Below are positions 20,388 to 30,035 of a stretch of 38,091 bases of DNA, in pieces. The position numbers and the translations under genes were made by a program. The stretch is from a virus. The notes beneath the pieces were generated by a model. It was not told where the DNA came from. It searched no databases and worked only from the letters and a program-made list of their open reading frames with translations. Position 1 is the stretch's first letter. Every line of letters begins with the position of its first letter. The DNA is taken from IMG/VR virus record IMGVR_UViG_3300022752_000181, positions 1 through 38,091 of that record; one strand, given 5' to 3'.

Positions 20388-21634
20388 ACAACCATTACTT
20401 CTATAATCCCCGTACCGTCCAAGTTGTGTGATTGTAAAGCTTTAGCAAATACAGCGTTAGGACTATCAGATTTTTTAAAAGCTCTTCCGTGTCCGGGATA
20501 ACTTCCACTGGTTACAATTAGATCACCTTTATTAATGTGACTAACCACTTTACAAGGAACCCTACCTTTAAGAGCAATAAATGGGTGTGTATTATGATCA
20601 CCTGCATCCTCATTCATCCTGTAAGCAGGCTTAACACTAACTATACCTGCTACAGATACATCTGCATCCAATTGACTTAAGGTCACGTCATATTTGCCGC
20701 CAATTGATAATACAGTTCCCTCATCATAGGCGTTATCAGCATGATAACGTTCTGCAATGTCACTATAAAAAGCACTGCTAGCTGTGACAAATAAAATATT
20801 AGAACTTGGATTATATTTCATTCCTTCATCAACATAAACAGTACCAGACGTCGCTCCTGATTGTACAAATGTAACATAAAAGGAGGTATTCAATGAAGTC
20901 GTGACAAAATTTAATCCTGAAGTAGATGAAGAGACCCAAGCTCTATCTGCAACAAAAGCTTCTGCCGCAGTTCCCCAAAAATAATTTCCAACTGTTTTTG
21001 TAGATCCGGTGGTAGGATCAGCACCTGTAAGAGTAATACCTTTTACTAACCTGCTAGTTGTTCCAACAATAGAATAGCTGTCATTAGTCGTTACATCATC
21101 GATTACAAAAGTTTTAGAACCAACTACAGCAATAACTTCTTCATCAATTCCTAAAACAGCCTTTATATTATAGATATTCGAACCATCACCTTGCTTTTCT
21201 TTCTCGTATGAACCTATCCAAGATGCTAATTTATCTGCACTACTTTGAGGTCCTACAAGTACAAATTCGTTTCCGTTATAAACATAAAGCTGCTGAGTAT
21301 CACTATTAAACCAGAGATCTCCTTGAACATATTCCTTTGTGTTAATAGGGTTACTACTATTAATATCTAAATTAGCAATACCTTTCCAATTTTCTCCGTT
21401 GTATAACTTTATTTGATTACTTAATGAATCAAACCATAATTGACCTTCAATAGGTTTTGAAGGAGCAGATGAATTACTAAAATTTTCTAATAATTTAATA
21501 AAATTTTCATTTTGAAATTCTCCGTATCCGGCATAATTTCTTCCTACTAAAACAAGGTCTGTTAACTCGTTTATACTTGCGTCTTCTACTATAGCAACAG
21601 TAGACCCATTTGTTTTATTGACAATATATGACAT
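20384..21634 (-). CDS. Tail fibre protein with C-terminal Peptidase_G2-like domain
   Basis: 416 residues. The N-terminal module (NYAGYGEFQNENFIKLLENF, then IEGQLWFDSLSNQIKLYNGE and QGDLWFNSDTQQLYVYNG) is shared with the next two genes. The C-terminus (SDIAERYHADNAYDEGTVLS, then IVSVKPAYRMN and FIALKGRVPCKVVSHINKGD) matches the C-terminal processing/trimerisation domain of many phage fibres (Peptidase_G2-like; cleaved in some families, unproven here). It is the last gene of the minus-strand unit. A good AAGGAA site precedes its ATG. The likely role is host recognition at the tail or baseplate. Confidence 0.8.
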   Translation of the reverse strand: MSYIVNKTNGSTVAIVEDASINELTDLVLVGRNYAGYGEFQNENFIKLLENFSNSSAPSKPIEGQLWFDSLSNQIKLYNGENWKGIANLDINSSNPINTKEYVQGDLWFNSDTQQLYVYNGNEFVLVGPQSSADKLASWIGSYEKEKQGDGSNIYNIKAVLGIDEEVIAVVGSKTFVIDDVTTNDSYSIVGTTSRLVKGITLTGADPTTGSTKTVGNYFWGTAAEAFVADRAWVSSSTSGLNFVTTSLNTSFYVTFVQSGATSGTVYVDEGMKYNPSSNILFVTASSAFYSDIAERYHADNAYDEGTVLSIGGKYDVTLSQLDADVSVAGIVSVKPAYRMNEDAGDHNTHPFIALKGRVPCKVVSHINKGDLIVTSGSYPGHGRAFKKSDSPNAVFAKALQSHNLDGTGIIEVMVV

Positions 21635-21644
21635 AAGTTATTCC

Positions 21645-23348
21645 TTATACTACAGTTATACTATAAGATGCACTCACAACAACTCCTACTGGATTAATTG
21701 CTCTGATCCATGCAGAGCTAACCCCAGTCAAACTAAAGGAAATGCTCGCTGTAGTTGAAGTATTTGCAGTCGAAAAATGAGTAGCATAATTACTAGCTGT
21801 GTAAACTAATTGACCTGCAGAATTATGGGCTAAAATTTGAATTTCAGTAGCAAACCTTGTAATCCCTGAAAATTGTGCAAAAGTATTTGGACTAATTGTC
21901 CCTCCTGCCCACGAGGCTGAAACAACTATAGGATCATTATAAACACTAATTACTCTAGTTTCAGAACTAATTGCACCAGACTCTGCTGTTGCTACAATCG
22001 TTGCAGTGTATCTTCCTTGTGTAGAGGTAGAGAAATTTAGAATATATGAGCTAGTTGACAAGCTTTGGGGATATGAAACAATAGACCCATTAGGATGAAA
22101 ATAATAAACATCTCTATAAGCGACAGTTGATCCTGGTTCTGGATCTGGAGTAAGACTCCATGTAAAATTCACTGCTGTGGTTGTAGACAATGCCGATGTA
22201 GAAGTGGATATAGCTGTTCTTAATAATCCCGTATTTGTTCCTACCCAATTGACATTTCTTAAATAAGGAGGATTAGGCACAGTTACGATATTTGTATTCG
22301 TAGATGTTGTAAAATAAGCAAATCTATAAAGTTCTAATGGTTCCCAATTTTTGACACCACTAATATTTTGAATTAAACTAAATCTTCTTATTGAATAAGT
22401 AGTTGTAGCGGTCGTATATTCACATAAAACACGAACTTCAGACCCTAGTGGATACCCATAAGTTCGAAAAGTACTTGTTGTTTCAACAGGATAAAGCCTC
22501 TTTAGTTCATATTGCAAAGCTGCATTAGCATCAATATAAGATTTATAATCTAATGGGTCTGTTCTAAAATCACCAAATCTGGTTATATTATAATAGGTAG
22601 TAAGATTTTTGTTAGGAGTTAATAACAAATCGCCTTTGAGATATAAATTTCCCTCCATATAAGTATTATTATATACTTTTAGATTCCTAATTACGTTAAC
22701 CCCTTCAACTAAAACATCACTAGCTGTTGAAATTAAGTTATTTGAAGAAGTTGTATAATATTGATAAGTTCCTGTACTTAGTTGAAAAGTTTCTCTAGAA
22801 ACCAATGCTGATGGCCTTCCCCACGAATACAAAACAGATACAAACGAACCTGCACCGGGAGTGGCCCGATTATTATTTGAATTGTCAGTGATTGATCCTA
22901 CCAAAATTGTACTTGTAGTATAAGGAGGTTCAATACCAAATCTTCCCCATTGAGTAGGCATATTAGGTCCTACCACATTCCATCCTTTTTCGGTGGTATA
23001 AACTTTTAATTGTCCATTAGTTTTATCAAACCAATAATCTCCGTTACTGGGATTTATTGGTGGGGATTCTTGGGCAGCACTGTCATATACTGGCTTAAAA
23101 GAATCACCTTTCCATATTTTTAAAATTCCTTCAACAGGATTATACCAAAGTTGACCTACTTGAGGACTTCTAGGAGCTGTACTGTTACTAAAATTAGTTA
23201 ATAACCTTACAAAATTATTATTTAAAATTTCTCCATAGTTATTAACATTCTTACCAACCAGATCTAAGCTAGTAGTTACGTCGTCGACATCACCACTAGC
23301 AACATTAACAAGTATTGTTCCGTTATTATTATAAATTGTATAGGCCAT
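21645..23348 (-). CDS. Tail fibre paralogue with C-terminal Ig-like domains
   Basis: 567 residues. The N-terminal module NYGEILNNNFVRLLTNFSNS, then QVGQLWYNPVEGILKIWKGD and NGDYWFDKTNGQLKVYTTE, parallels the two flanking genes. The middle is rich in Thr/Ser/Asn. The last part (about residues 400-567) reads like tandem Ig-like strands with repeated Ser-Thr-rich patterns, ending in a VSASYSITVV strand. Ig-like domains are common on phage surfaces and may bind host glycans weakly. No catalytic motif. Ribosome binding site is poor. Confidence 0.78.
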   Translation of the reverse strand: MAYTIYNNNGTILVNVASGDVDDVTTSLDLVGKNVNNYGEILNNNFVRLLTNFSNSTAPRSPQVGQLWYNPVEGILKIWKGDSFKPVYDSAAQESPPINPSNGDYWFDKTNGQLKVYTTEKGWNVVGPNMPTQWGRFGIEPPYTTSTILVGSITDNSNNNRATPGAGSFVSVLYSWGRPSALVSRETFQLSTGTYQYYTTSSNNLISTASDVLVEGVNVIRNLKVYNNTYMEGNLYLKGDLLLTPNKNLTTYYNITRFGDFRTDPLDYKSYIDANAALQYELKRLYPVETTSTFRTYGYPLGSEVRVLCEYTTATTTYSIRRFSLIQNISGVKNWEPLELYRFAYFTTSTNTNIVTVPNPPYLRNVNWVGTNTGLLRTAISTSTSALSTTTAVNFTWSLTPDPEPGSTVAYRDVYYFHPNGSIVSYPQSLSTSSYILNFSTSTQGRYTATIVATAESGAISSETRVISVYNDPIVVSASWAGGTISPNTFAQFSGITRFATEIQILAHNSAGQLVYTASNYATHFSTANTSTTASISFSLTGVSSAWIRAINPVGVVVSASYSITVV

Positions 23349-23352
23349 ATTT

Positions 23353-25161
23353 TTAAGTCTTTATGTAGTACCAAATTAAACCATTAGAACAAGTTTGAAT
23401 AAAATTGGGAACATTAAAAAATCCTGGTGCTACAGATCCGTATGTAGTCCCTATAATGTTAAACAATCCTGCATAGGTAGATGTTGAATATGATGATCCG
23501 TTACATGCTAAAAATCCAGATAAGTAACCGCTGGAAACAGCCGTAGAAGTTCCGTATGGAATTATACCACCAGTTTTAATTATATTTGGATATACATCTC
23601 CAAGAAAATTCTGCTTGGTTATCTTTTCTAATTGAGAAGCGGCATTACTGGTATCCAAAACAACAAGACTATAATTTGTGGGTGTTGCAATACTTCCAAT
23701 TAAAACTTGATCACTAATGGCACTTCTATGTAGTGTTGTAGTAAAGTAATAATCGGTTGATCCATCAAATTGATTGACAAAATTAGTTGCAGTGACCTGT
23801 CCTCTTAATACTAAATTTCTTTTCGTTGCTAGCCTTGTAGCGGTTCCGTATAATGTTCCATAAAAATTAGCCTGTGAGGAAGTACTTGCAAATGTAGATG
23901 CAAAAACATTTCTAAAACGTCTACCTGCACTCCCTATATCATATGCATCATTTTTAATTGGATCAACAATTAAACCTTGTCCTATAGAACTTCCTAATGT
24001 TATTCGTCCTGTCAAAGAGCTTACTCCTTGAACTGCAAGGTTGCCTACAACAGATTGATTCTTCATTACATATATACTACCACTTGTAACAAACGAATCA
24101 GTAGCCGTTGAGGATACTGTTAAATTACCTTTAAATCTGCCCGTTCCACCAACTTCTAAAGACGGACTTAATGTATTTGTAATAGTATTAATACCGATTT
24201 TTGGATTTAGAATATCAGATGAATCAAAGAATAGATAGCTATTTCCTTCAATTCCAATTTGAAATATTTTGGAATCATCGCTGAAATTAATTTTTCCCCC
24301 TATTACATCGCTATAAATTTGAACTTCCCCAGGATATAGTGCATTTTTAACAGATAAACCACTTGAACCGTTTATAACAAATGATCCTGTATGAACTTGT
24401 TTTGTAGCAACATTGTTTCTTAAAAAATCCGTAGCCCTTAAAATTCCAGTAGATCCGGTCAACAATCCTTCTGATTTTTGCACAATACCATTATATCTTG
24501 CATTATTTTTTAAACTTAAATTAGTACCAGTACTTAAAGAACTAAAACCATCAATAACTAATCTAGGTGTAAAGGCGTCAAAACTTATAATTTCAACTAC
24601 CTTTCCATTTACCCAATTTAAAATTACTGGAAATTTAATTGGTAATCCAGAAATGTCATTTTTATTGCTTTCAATTTCTAAGGCCTCTGTACCTGTCTTA
24701 TTAAAACTGGTTCCTATAGACGGACCAATTAAACGCCAAGTAGATCCATAACGTATTTTTAATTGAGAATTATTTGTATCAACCCAAACGTCACCTTCGA
24801 CAATAGTTTCTTGATATTGTTCAAATGGATCGTTGGGCTGTTGATATATACCGTTAGCAGATGGCCATCTAGAACTTGTATCGCCCCCATTGTTAACTCT
24901 TAATACTTTTCTATTTTTATCACTTGTATCATACCATAGTTGACCTTCAATAGGGCCTGACGGTGGATAAGGGCTAGCAAAATTTTCTAAAAGTTTTAAA
25001 AAATTTTGTGCAAATGAAAGACCGTAGTTAGCATATCCCGGTCCTACAAAATCTAAGCTGGTATCATAATCATTTTTACCAGATCCAGCTATAGCATCTG
25101 GAACCGATATGGTTTCACTTTTGAAAGGATCAGAATATCTTAAAATATAAGGATTTGCCAT
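23353..25161 (-). CDS. Tail fibre paralogue with C-terminal tail collar domain
   Basis: 602 residues. The N-terminal module FVGPGYANYGLSFAQNFLKL, then IEGQLWYDTSDKNRKVLRVN and GDVWVDTNNSQLKIRYGS, is shared with the two genes downstream. A middle region of repeated GxFxxN-type strands is fibre-like. The C-terminus (GGIIPYGTSTAVSSGYLSGF, LACNGSSYSTSTYAGLF, GTTYGSVAPGFFNVPNF) matches the phage tail collar domain, as in T4 gp12 short fibres. The likely role is tail attachment. The gene follows the 202-residue protein with a 2-base gap. Confidence 0.85.
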   Translation of the reverse strand: MANPYILRYSDPFKSETISVPDAIAGSGKNDYDTSLDFVGPGYANYGLSFAQNFLKLLENFASPYPPSGPIEGQLWYDTSDKNRKVLRVNNGGDTSSRWPSANGIYQQPNDPFEQYQETIVEGDVWVDTNNSQLKIRYGSTWRLIGPSIGTSFNKTGTEALEIESNKNDISGLPIKFPVILNWVNGKVVEIISFDAFTPRLVIDGFSSLSTGTNLSLKNNARYNGIVQKSEGLLTGSTGILRATDFLRNNVATKQVHTGSFVINGSSGLSVKNALYPGEVQIYSDVIGGKINFSDDSKIFQIGIEGNSYLFFDSSDILNPKIGINTITNTLSPSLEVGGTGRFKGNLTVSSTATDSFVTSGSIYVMKNQSVVGNLAVQGVSSLTGRITLGSSIGQGLIVDPIKNDAYDIGSAGRRFRNVFASTFASTSSQANFYGTLYGTATRLATKRNLVLRGQVTATNFVNQFDGSTDYYFTTTLHRSAISDQVLIGSIATPTNYSLVVLDTSNAASQLEKITKQNFLGDVYPNIIKTGGIIPYGTSTAVSSGYLSGFLACNGSSYSTSTYAGLFNIIGTTYGSVAPGFFNVPNFIQTCSNGLIWYYIKT

Positions 25162-25163
25162 GT

Positions 25164-25772
25164 TTATATCCCACTACTTAAACTTTGAATTCTAACCGTA
25201 TAATCAACCTGTATCATTCTATTCAAAGATTTTTGAACAGGATGGAAAATTACATGGGTTATAAGTGAACTTTCTAATGGATTGTTAGAATAAGAAGCCA
25301 AACCTAATTCATCAAATACAAACTGCCCTTCATTATCTGTTTGATTATCAAAAGCATATTGACCTGTTGGTTCTCCGAAGTCTAATAAACAACTGACTAA
25401 AATATCACTGTAATATGTACCTGTCCTATGCCTAACTTCCATAAAATTTCTAGCTGGATCAGGATTATTAATGTCATTAGCATCGACAATTTTAAAATAT
25501 GTTTCGCTATAAAGTCCTGAATTCGACCCTATTGTGTTTGGAGTTCTGTAAGTAATAATACCGGTAGGATCAATTCTGGTGCCTCCGTTGCCAAATTTCA
25601 TAGAATAGATCCAACCTCTATCCTGATGAGCCATTGCTCGTGCCAAACCAATGCTAAAATTTTCATAATGAATAGCATTCCGTTTATTTACAAAAACAAA
25701 ATCGGTTTGAGGATCAAATATCTTAATATGACCTTCTATACTTAATGCCCCATTTTCTATAGATTTTAACAT
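25164..25772 (-). CDS. 202-residue conserved tail structural protein
   Basis: MLKSIENGALSIEGHIKIFD, FSIGLARAMAHQDRGWIYSM, FGNGGTRIDPTGIITYRTPN and LITHVIFHPVQKSLNRMIQV make a conserved virion protein of the T4-like marine phages; I cannot assign it to a named T4 gp. It sits between the fibre genes and the large structural gene, on the same transcript. A short region before it holds AGGATAG as ribosome binding site. Beta-rich, no membrane segment. Confidence 0.7.
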   Translation of the reverse strand: MLKSIENGALSIEGHIKIFDPQTDFVFVNKRNAIHYENFSIGLARAMAHQDRGWIYSMKFGNGGTRIDPTGIITYRTPNTIGSNSGLYSETYFKIVDANDINNPDPARNFMEVRHRTGTYYSDILVSCLLDFGEPTGQYAFDNQTDNEGQFVFDELGLASYSNNPLESSLITHVIFHPVQKSLNRMIQVDYTVRIQSLSSGI

Positions 25773-25790
25773 TTCTTCTATCCTAACACA

Positions 25791-25798
25791 TATTTATT
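25791..25798 (-). promoter_or_regulatory. Possible late promoter motif (NATAAATA)
   Basis: Minus-strand AATAAATA fits the late promoter form seen in T4 (TATAAATA) and cyanophages (NATAAATA). It lies about 19 bases before the start of the 25164-25772 gene, in one of the few spacers of the structural unit. With AT-rich DNA such an 8-mer can arise by chance, so this is tentative. Confidence 0.3.
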
Positions 25799-27442
25799 TT
25801 AGTTCTCTAACCTTAACAATGTAAACCCAACTACCATATTTCTACTTACTATATCTCTGTTCATAACCGACAAATAAATTGTCGAAGTCACAGTATTATC
25901 TGCATTAAATCCCAATATTCCAGGAGTAATCAATCTATTAGATGCAAAAGTCGTCGTAAAAAGCTCATATAAAAGTCCAGACACTGAATTAGGAGCCGCA
26001 CCAAAAGCTCTTCCAGAATCGTTAGATCTCGATGTAGCATCTGTATAAACACGCAACCATACTGGATAATTTACTGTAACCCTAGATAACATCCACGATT
26101 TATAAGCATCAAATTGAATAGTTCCTGTAGTATTAGAAGCTAAATTTGTACTAGTAGTAAATGTTGCTCTACCCGCTAGTATAGGTGTACTAGGTAAACC
26201 AGCTATAAATGATGCGGTTGTATAAAAATTAAAACTAGAAGTTGTTATTGAGGCTAATAATGCTCCATCGCTGCTATAAAAGAAATGATTATCACTTCTA
26301 TGAGCATGAACAACATTGTTTAGATTAAATCTTTCAGATTCTAAATTAGTACCGCTGTTAATTGAAGTTATGATAACACTGCTTCCATGTGTATTAGTTG
26401 AATAATTATCTATAGCTTTATAGTATATTTGTCCAGAATTATACCCAGAGTCTGCTGAATTACTAGTGCCTTGTCCCCTAAAATCTATTCTACCAATTGT
26501 GTCATTTCGTAGTAAAGCGTCTCTCCTTCCGGAAACTCCACTCCTTCTACCAGAAATAAAAGTAATTCTTGTAGTATCGTCTAACGAAACATTATCAGTA
26601 GCAGAGCCTGTAGCATCTTTAGTTACACCAAATAACTTTAACTGAGAATTTACAAAATTTACATTAGATGCACCATGCCCTAGTTGTGTTACTCCGGCAG
26701 CTGTCTGAAGCACAACTGCCTGACCTTTGCTTCCGTCTCCTATATTAATTTCGTTAATAGCAATATTGTCTGCACTTATTGTCCAATTTTGATGAATATG
26801 AGCAAAATTAGATTGCGGTTCTACTATAACATTCTGAGGATATGTTTGTATATGAAATCCAGTACCTGCATTAAATGTTAAATTACCTAACCTTACGAAA
26901 TCTTGAGTTGCATAAAATTGCAAAGAAGCGGTTTCAGTTGTGGTGTAATTTGTACCATCAAAACCTCTACCCTGAATAGATAGTAACCTATCACCTGATT
27001 TGATTACTAAAGGCTGAGCATCAGTACCTCTTGCAAATTGACCTTCAATAAAAACCATTTCAGGATTACGTCCTGCCATGTTTGTTTTATAACCTCTAAT
27101 TATAATTGAAGCAGGTAGTCCTTGAGTTCCGTAACTATTATCTATAAACAGTGTTGCATTTTGAGGTTTATTTACGGGATCTTCTGCAATTGTAATACTT
27201 CTGCTAGCAATCAAATCAACTGCACTGACTGTGCTTTGGATAGAAATAGTTCTAAATGATGGAGAAGAAGCTCTACTTAGAGGTTGATCTAATCCTATTG
27301 AATCAGACATCCAAGTTACAATAGGACCCCAACCAATTCTTCCAGTATTCTGAGTCCCTTGAGAACTTACTCTTTTAACAACTAGAAATTCAGTTAAATA
27401 AGTCGGTGTGCCAACAAATGGCAGGTCAATAGTGCGTGGCAT
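25799..27442 (-). CDS. 547-residue tail fibre-like structural protein
   Basis: MPRTIDLPFVGTPTYLTEFL, then RIGWGPIVTWMSDSIGLDQP and many short strand repeats with Asn, Thr and Ser (IRGYKTNMAGR, VIKSGDRLLSIQG, TITFISGRRS-like segments). No recognised enzymatic motif. Length and composition fit a trimeric beta-helical fibre. The C-terminal part ends in IVSRNMVVGFTLLRLEN. It lies in the structural operon between a large tail protein and the 202-residue protein. Start ATG is preceded by AGGATAG. Confidence 0.7.
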   Translation of the reverse strand: MPRTIDLPFVGTPTYLTEFLVVKRVSSQGTQNTGRIGWGPIVTWMSDSIGLDQPLSRASSPSFRTISIQSTVSAVDLIASRSITIAEDPVNKPQNATLFIDNSYGTQGLPASIIIRGYKTNMAGRNPEMVFIEGQFARGTDAQPLVIKSGDRLLSIQGRGFDGTNYTTTETASLQFYATQDFVRLGNLTFNAGTGFHIQTYPQNVIVEPQSNFAHIHQNWTISADNIAINEINIGDGSKGQAVVLQTAAGVTQLGHGASNVNFVNSQLKLFGVTKDATGSATDNVSLDDTTRITFISGRRSGVSGRRDALLRNDTIGRIDFRGQGTSNSADSGYNSGQIYYKAIDNYSTNTHGSSVIITSINSGTNLESERFNLNNVVHAHRSDNHFFYSSDGALLASITTSSFNFYTTASFIAGLPSTPILAGRATFTTSTNLASNTTGTIQFDAYKSWMLSRVTVNYPVWLRVYTDATSRSNDSGRAFGAAPNSVSGLLYELFTTTFASNRLITPGILGFNADNTVTSTIYLSVMNRDIVSRNMVVGFTLLRLEN

Positions 27443-27443
27443 G

Positions 27444-30035
27444 TTATTCTATCCTTAATATCTTACCAAATTCATTTGTGATAGGTTCAAAGTTACCGTC
27501 TAATAATCTAGGATCTCCACCATAGAAATATGTATCAGGAAGATCAGCTTCTTTTTCTCTAATAAACGTTGTTTGTCTAACATTACTAGTTAATAAAGAT
27601 TCGGTACCTGTCCAAATTTTACCCTTTCTATGGATAATTTCTAATTTTACATTAGATTGAAGTTTGTCTCCAATATTTAACTGAATCTGTTGGGTCAGTG
27701 GCGAAGAAGTTGAAATATAAAAATCAGGACCTATTGTTAGTAATTCTGTAGAAGTTGCATCGTTATACATATATCTTGTTGTCTTGTATAACGGTTTACC
27801 TCCAAATAAAACATTTATTTGGTCTGATAAATTAACATTCAAATCAAGTGTCATCCCATAAGACCCTGAAGTTGTGGCTGTAAATAATGGGATAATATAG
27901 GTAGTTGTATTTGTTGTAAGAGTTGAATAATAATAAACAGTATCAAATGCGCCAGGAATAGTCTGTTGAATTCCCTGATCTACTACTCTTGTTCCGGGTT
28001 CAGATGTATATGATGGAGAAGTTCCTAACGTTCCTCTTCTAAGATCGCTTACAAATCCATCGCCTCTTGAAAAAAATTCAATTCTTTCCCTATCTATTAA
28101 GGCTACACCTGGAATATTTTTTGCAGCATTGGCAGGGCTTAGTCTAAAATCTTCAAACAATTTTATAGAATTTGACTCTTCATTTAAATATTCGGTTAAA
28201 AATGTTGTATGATCCCTAGATAACCTTTTATATGATGATCTGTTATAAAAGTCATTAAAAATTCTATATCCGTATAATCTATTAACACCCTCTGGTTTTT
28301 GTAGAGAAGTAATTACAATTTCTGGAGAATTTTCAAAACTAAATCTATCTGCTAGTTCTACAGTCCTTTGATCTGCCAAGACAACAAAATCATATCTATG
28401 AACTAACGGAATGCCATTAGCATATACCCAAACATAGTTATCATCTATAATTGGCCTAATAAATTTAAACCTTCTACTGGGATTCCACGCATACCTTTCA
28501 GTTTCCATAAACAATCTATCATTAGCATTAAATGTAACGACTCTAACTGTTGATAATGGCTGTACTGATGAAAAATATAAAATATTATTGGCTATATAAT
28601 AATCATATTCAGAGCCTGTATATTTTAAACTTGTGATAGAAATGTATGTACCGTTGGCAAATATACCAGATAACAAGATAATTCTATTGTTGACAAAATC
28701 AAAATTAAAATCATAACCAGTTCTTATTCGTTGCCCGTTAGCGTAGACAAAAATATCATCTATTGTAAAATAATTTGGGGGATATGTAACCCCATTGTCA
28801 AAAAAAGAAAACACGGTCTGAAAATTTTCTAAGATATAATTACTTACATGAGGTGGAACTAAACGTTTCCTGACTGTGTTACCTAAACCTAAACCTATTT
28901 CAACAATGGCCTTATCACTGTAAGGTTGCCAAGACCCCGGAACTTTTAACAATTCAATTGTTTGAGAATTATCAATTGTGTAATAGTTTTCAAAAATTCT
29001 GTTGAATCTTACTTCTTCTGTATCGAAAAACCATGCTTCTAAAAGATGATCTCCTAATGTTAGATTATAAAAATGTAAGGATGCACGATAACTTTGACTT
29101 TGAGTGTCATCTATGATAGTTTTATCCCATTCTCTTTCTATCATATAACCAGAATCAGTGCTTGTAGTAATTTGTTTCACTTCTTGACCATTATCAAGAA
29201 CATAGACATATCTTAAATCATCATAGGACATTAGGCTACCTAAAATTGAAAAATTATTAGTAGCAGTATGAGTAATAAAAACACTATTAGAATCTATTAG
29301 ACCAACACCACCAATTTTAATCATTGAATAACCTGCATAACCACTAACCTCTTGAGGAGGCATGATTATGCTTTTACCTTGAATATAAAATTGATTACTT
29401 GTTGTAAAATTTGTGCTTGTATACCTATTAAAAATTTTATTGTTAAATGTTAAAAAAAATCCTCCGATAGCTTCTTGTATAATAGAAATTTGTTGTGTTA
29501 CTGTGGTTCCTGCAATAACTGGAATTGCTCCAGATATCATTGTACCATAGGTTTCATTTTCTCTTGTATAAACTTCTATCCCTAAACTGTCAGTGGTATG
29601 CCCAGGAACAAATTCCTCAGGCGCATAATCGGAATACGGAGACATAAATTTATCACCATCAATAACAATATCGGCAGTGGCTGTATCTCTAGCATTTGAA
29701 ATTTGGCCATTAGCCCAATTACCTCCAGAAATAGACTTATCTAAAACAGCAGGTTCAAAATCAGTCTTCCAAAATTCGATTGATGGATCAGTAAAAATAG
29801 TACCTGTTATGTTATAACAAACACCTGTATTTAAATTGTTAACCCGTACAATAGCCCTACCTTGTACATAAGTATCATTAATAAGTTGAAACCAAATTGT
29901 TGAACTATTGTTTGGATTAGTAGCAGACAACAAAGTATTATCTACATAAATTGTAGACTTGGCAATTTCAGAACTAGGATTATCTGTATAAATTAATACA
30001 GATCTACTTGTGCTTATCCAATCTACAATTTTCAT
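27444..30035 (-). CDS. 863-residue virion structural protein with repeated VYANG modules
   Basis: The protein holds two similar modules: DDIFVYANGQRIRTGYDFNF then FVNNRIILLSGIFANG, and DNYVWVYANGIPLVHRYDF then ADQRTVELADRF. Each is about 80-100 residues and looks like a small beta domain. Near residue 620-690 a stretch with RERIEFFSRGD and LRRGTLGTSP is typical of phage tail proteins. The C-terminus is rich in Ile/Thr strands. It overlaps the giant gene by 4 bases (30032-30035), so both are on the same transcript. Likely tail or fibre component; exact role unknown. Confidence 0.72.
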   Translation of the reverse strand: MKIVDWISTSRSVLIYTDNPSSEIAKSTIYVDNTLLSATNPNNSSTIWFQLINDTYVQGRAIVRVNNLNTGVCYNITGTIFTDPSIEFWKTDFEPAVLDKSISGGNWANGQISNARDTATADIVIDGDKFMSPYSDYAPEEFVPGHTTDSLGIEVYTRENETYGTMISGAIPVIAGTTVTQQISIIQEAIGGFFLTFNNKIFNRYTSTNFTTSNQFYIQGKSIIMPPQEVSGYAGYSMIKIGGVGLIDSNSVFITHTATNNFSILGSLMSYDDLRYVYVLDNGQEVKQITTSTDSGYMIEREWDKTIIDDTQSQSYRASLHFYNLTLGDHLLEAWFFDTEEVRFNRIFENYYTIDNSQTIELLKVPGSWQPYSDKAIVEIGLGLGNTVRKRLVPPHVSNYILENFQTVFSFFDNGVTYPPNYFTIDDIFVYANGQRIRTGYDFNFDFVNNRIILLSGIFANGTYISITSLKYTGSEYDYYIANNILYFSSVQPLSTVRVVTFNANDRLFMETERYAWNPSRRFKFIRPIIDDNYVWVYANGIPLVHRYDFVVLADQRTVELADRFSFENSPEIVITSLQKPEGVNRLYGYRIFNDFYNRSSYKRLSRDHTTFLTEYLNEESNSIKLFEDFRLSPANAAKNIPGVALIDRERIEFFSRGDGFVSDLRRGTLGTSPSYTSEPGTRVVDQGIQQTIPGAFDTVYYYSTLTTNTTTYIIPLFTATTSGSYGMTLDLNVNLSDQINVLFGGKPLYKTTRYMYNDATSTELLTIGPDFYISTSSPLTQQIQLNIGDKLQSNVKLEIIHRKGKIWTGTESLLTSNVRQTTFIREKEADLPDTYFYGGDPRLLDGNFEPITNEFGKILRIE

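Noticed and set aside
24413-24751. 112-residue plus-strand ORF inside a fibre gene
   Set aside because: It is antisense to the tail collar fibre gene, in a block with no plus-strand genes, and has low-complexity Lys/Leu/Pro content.
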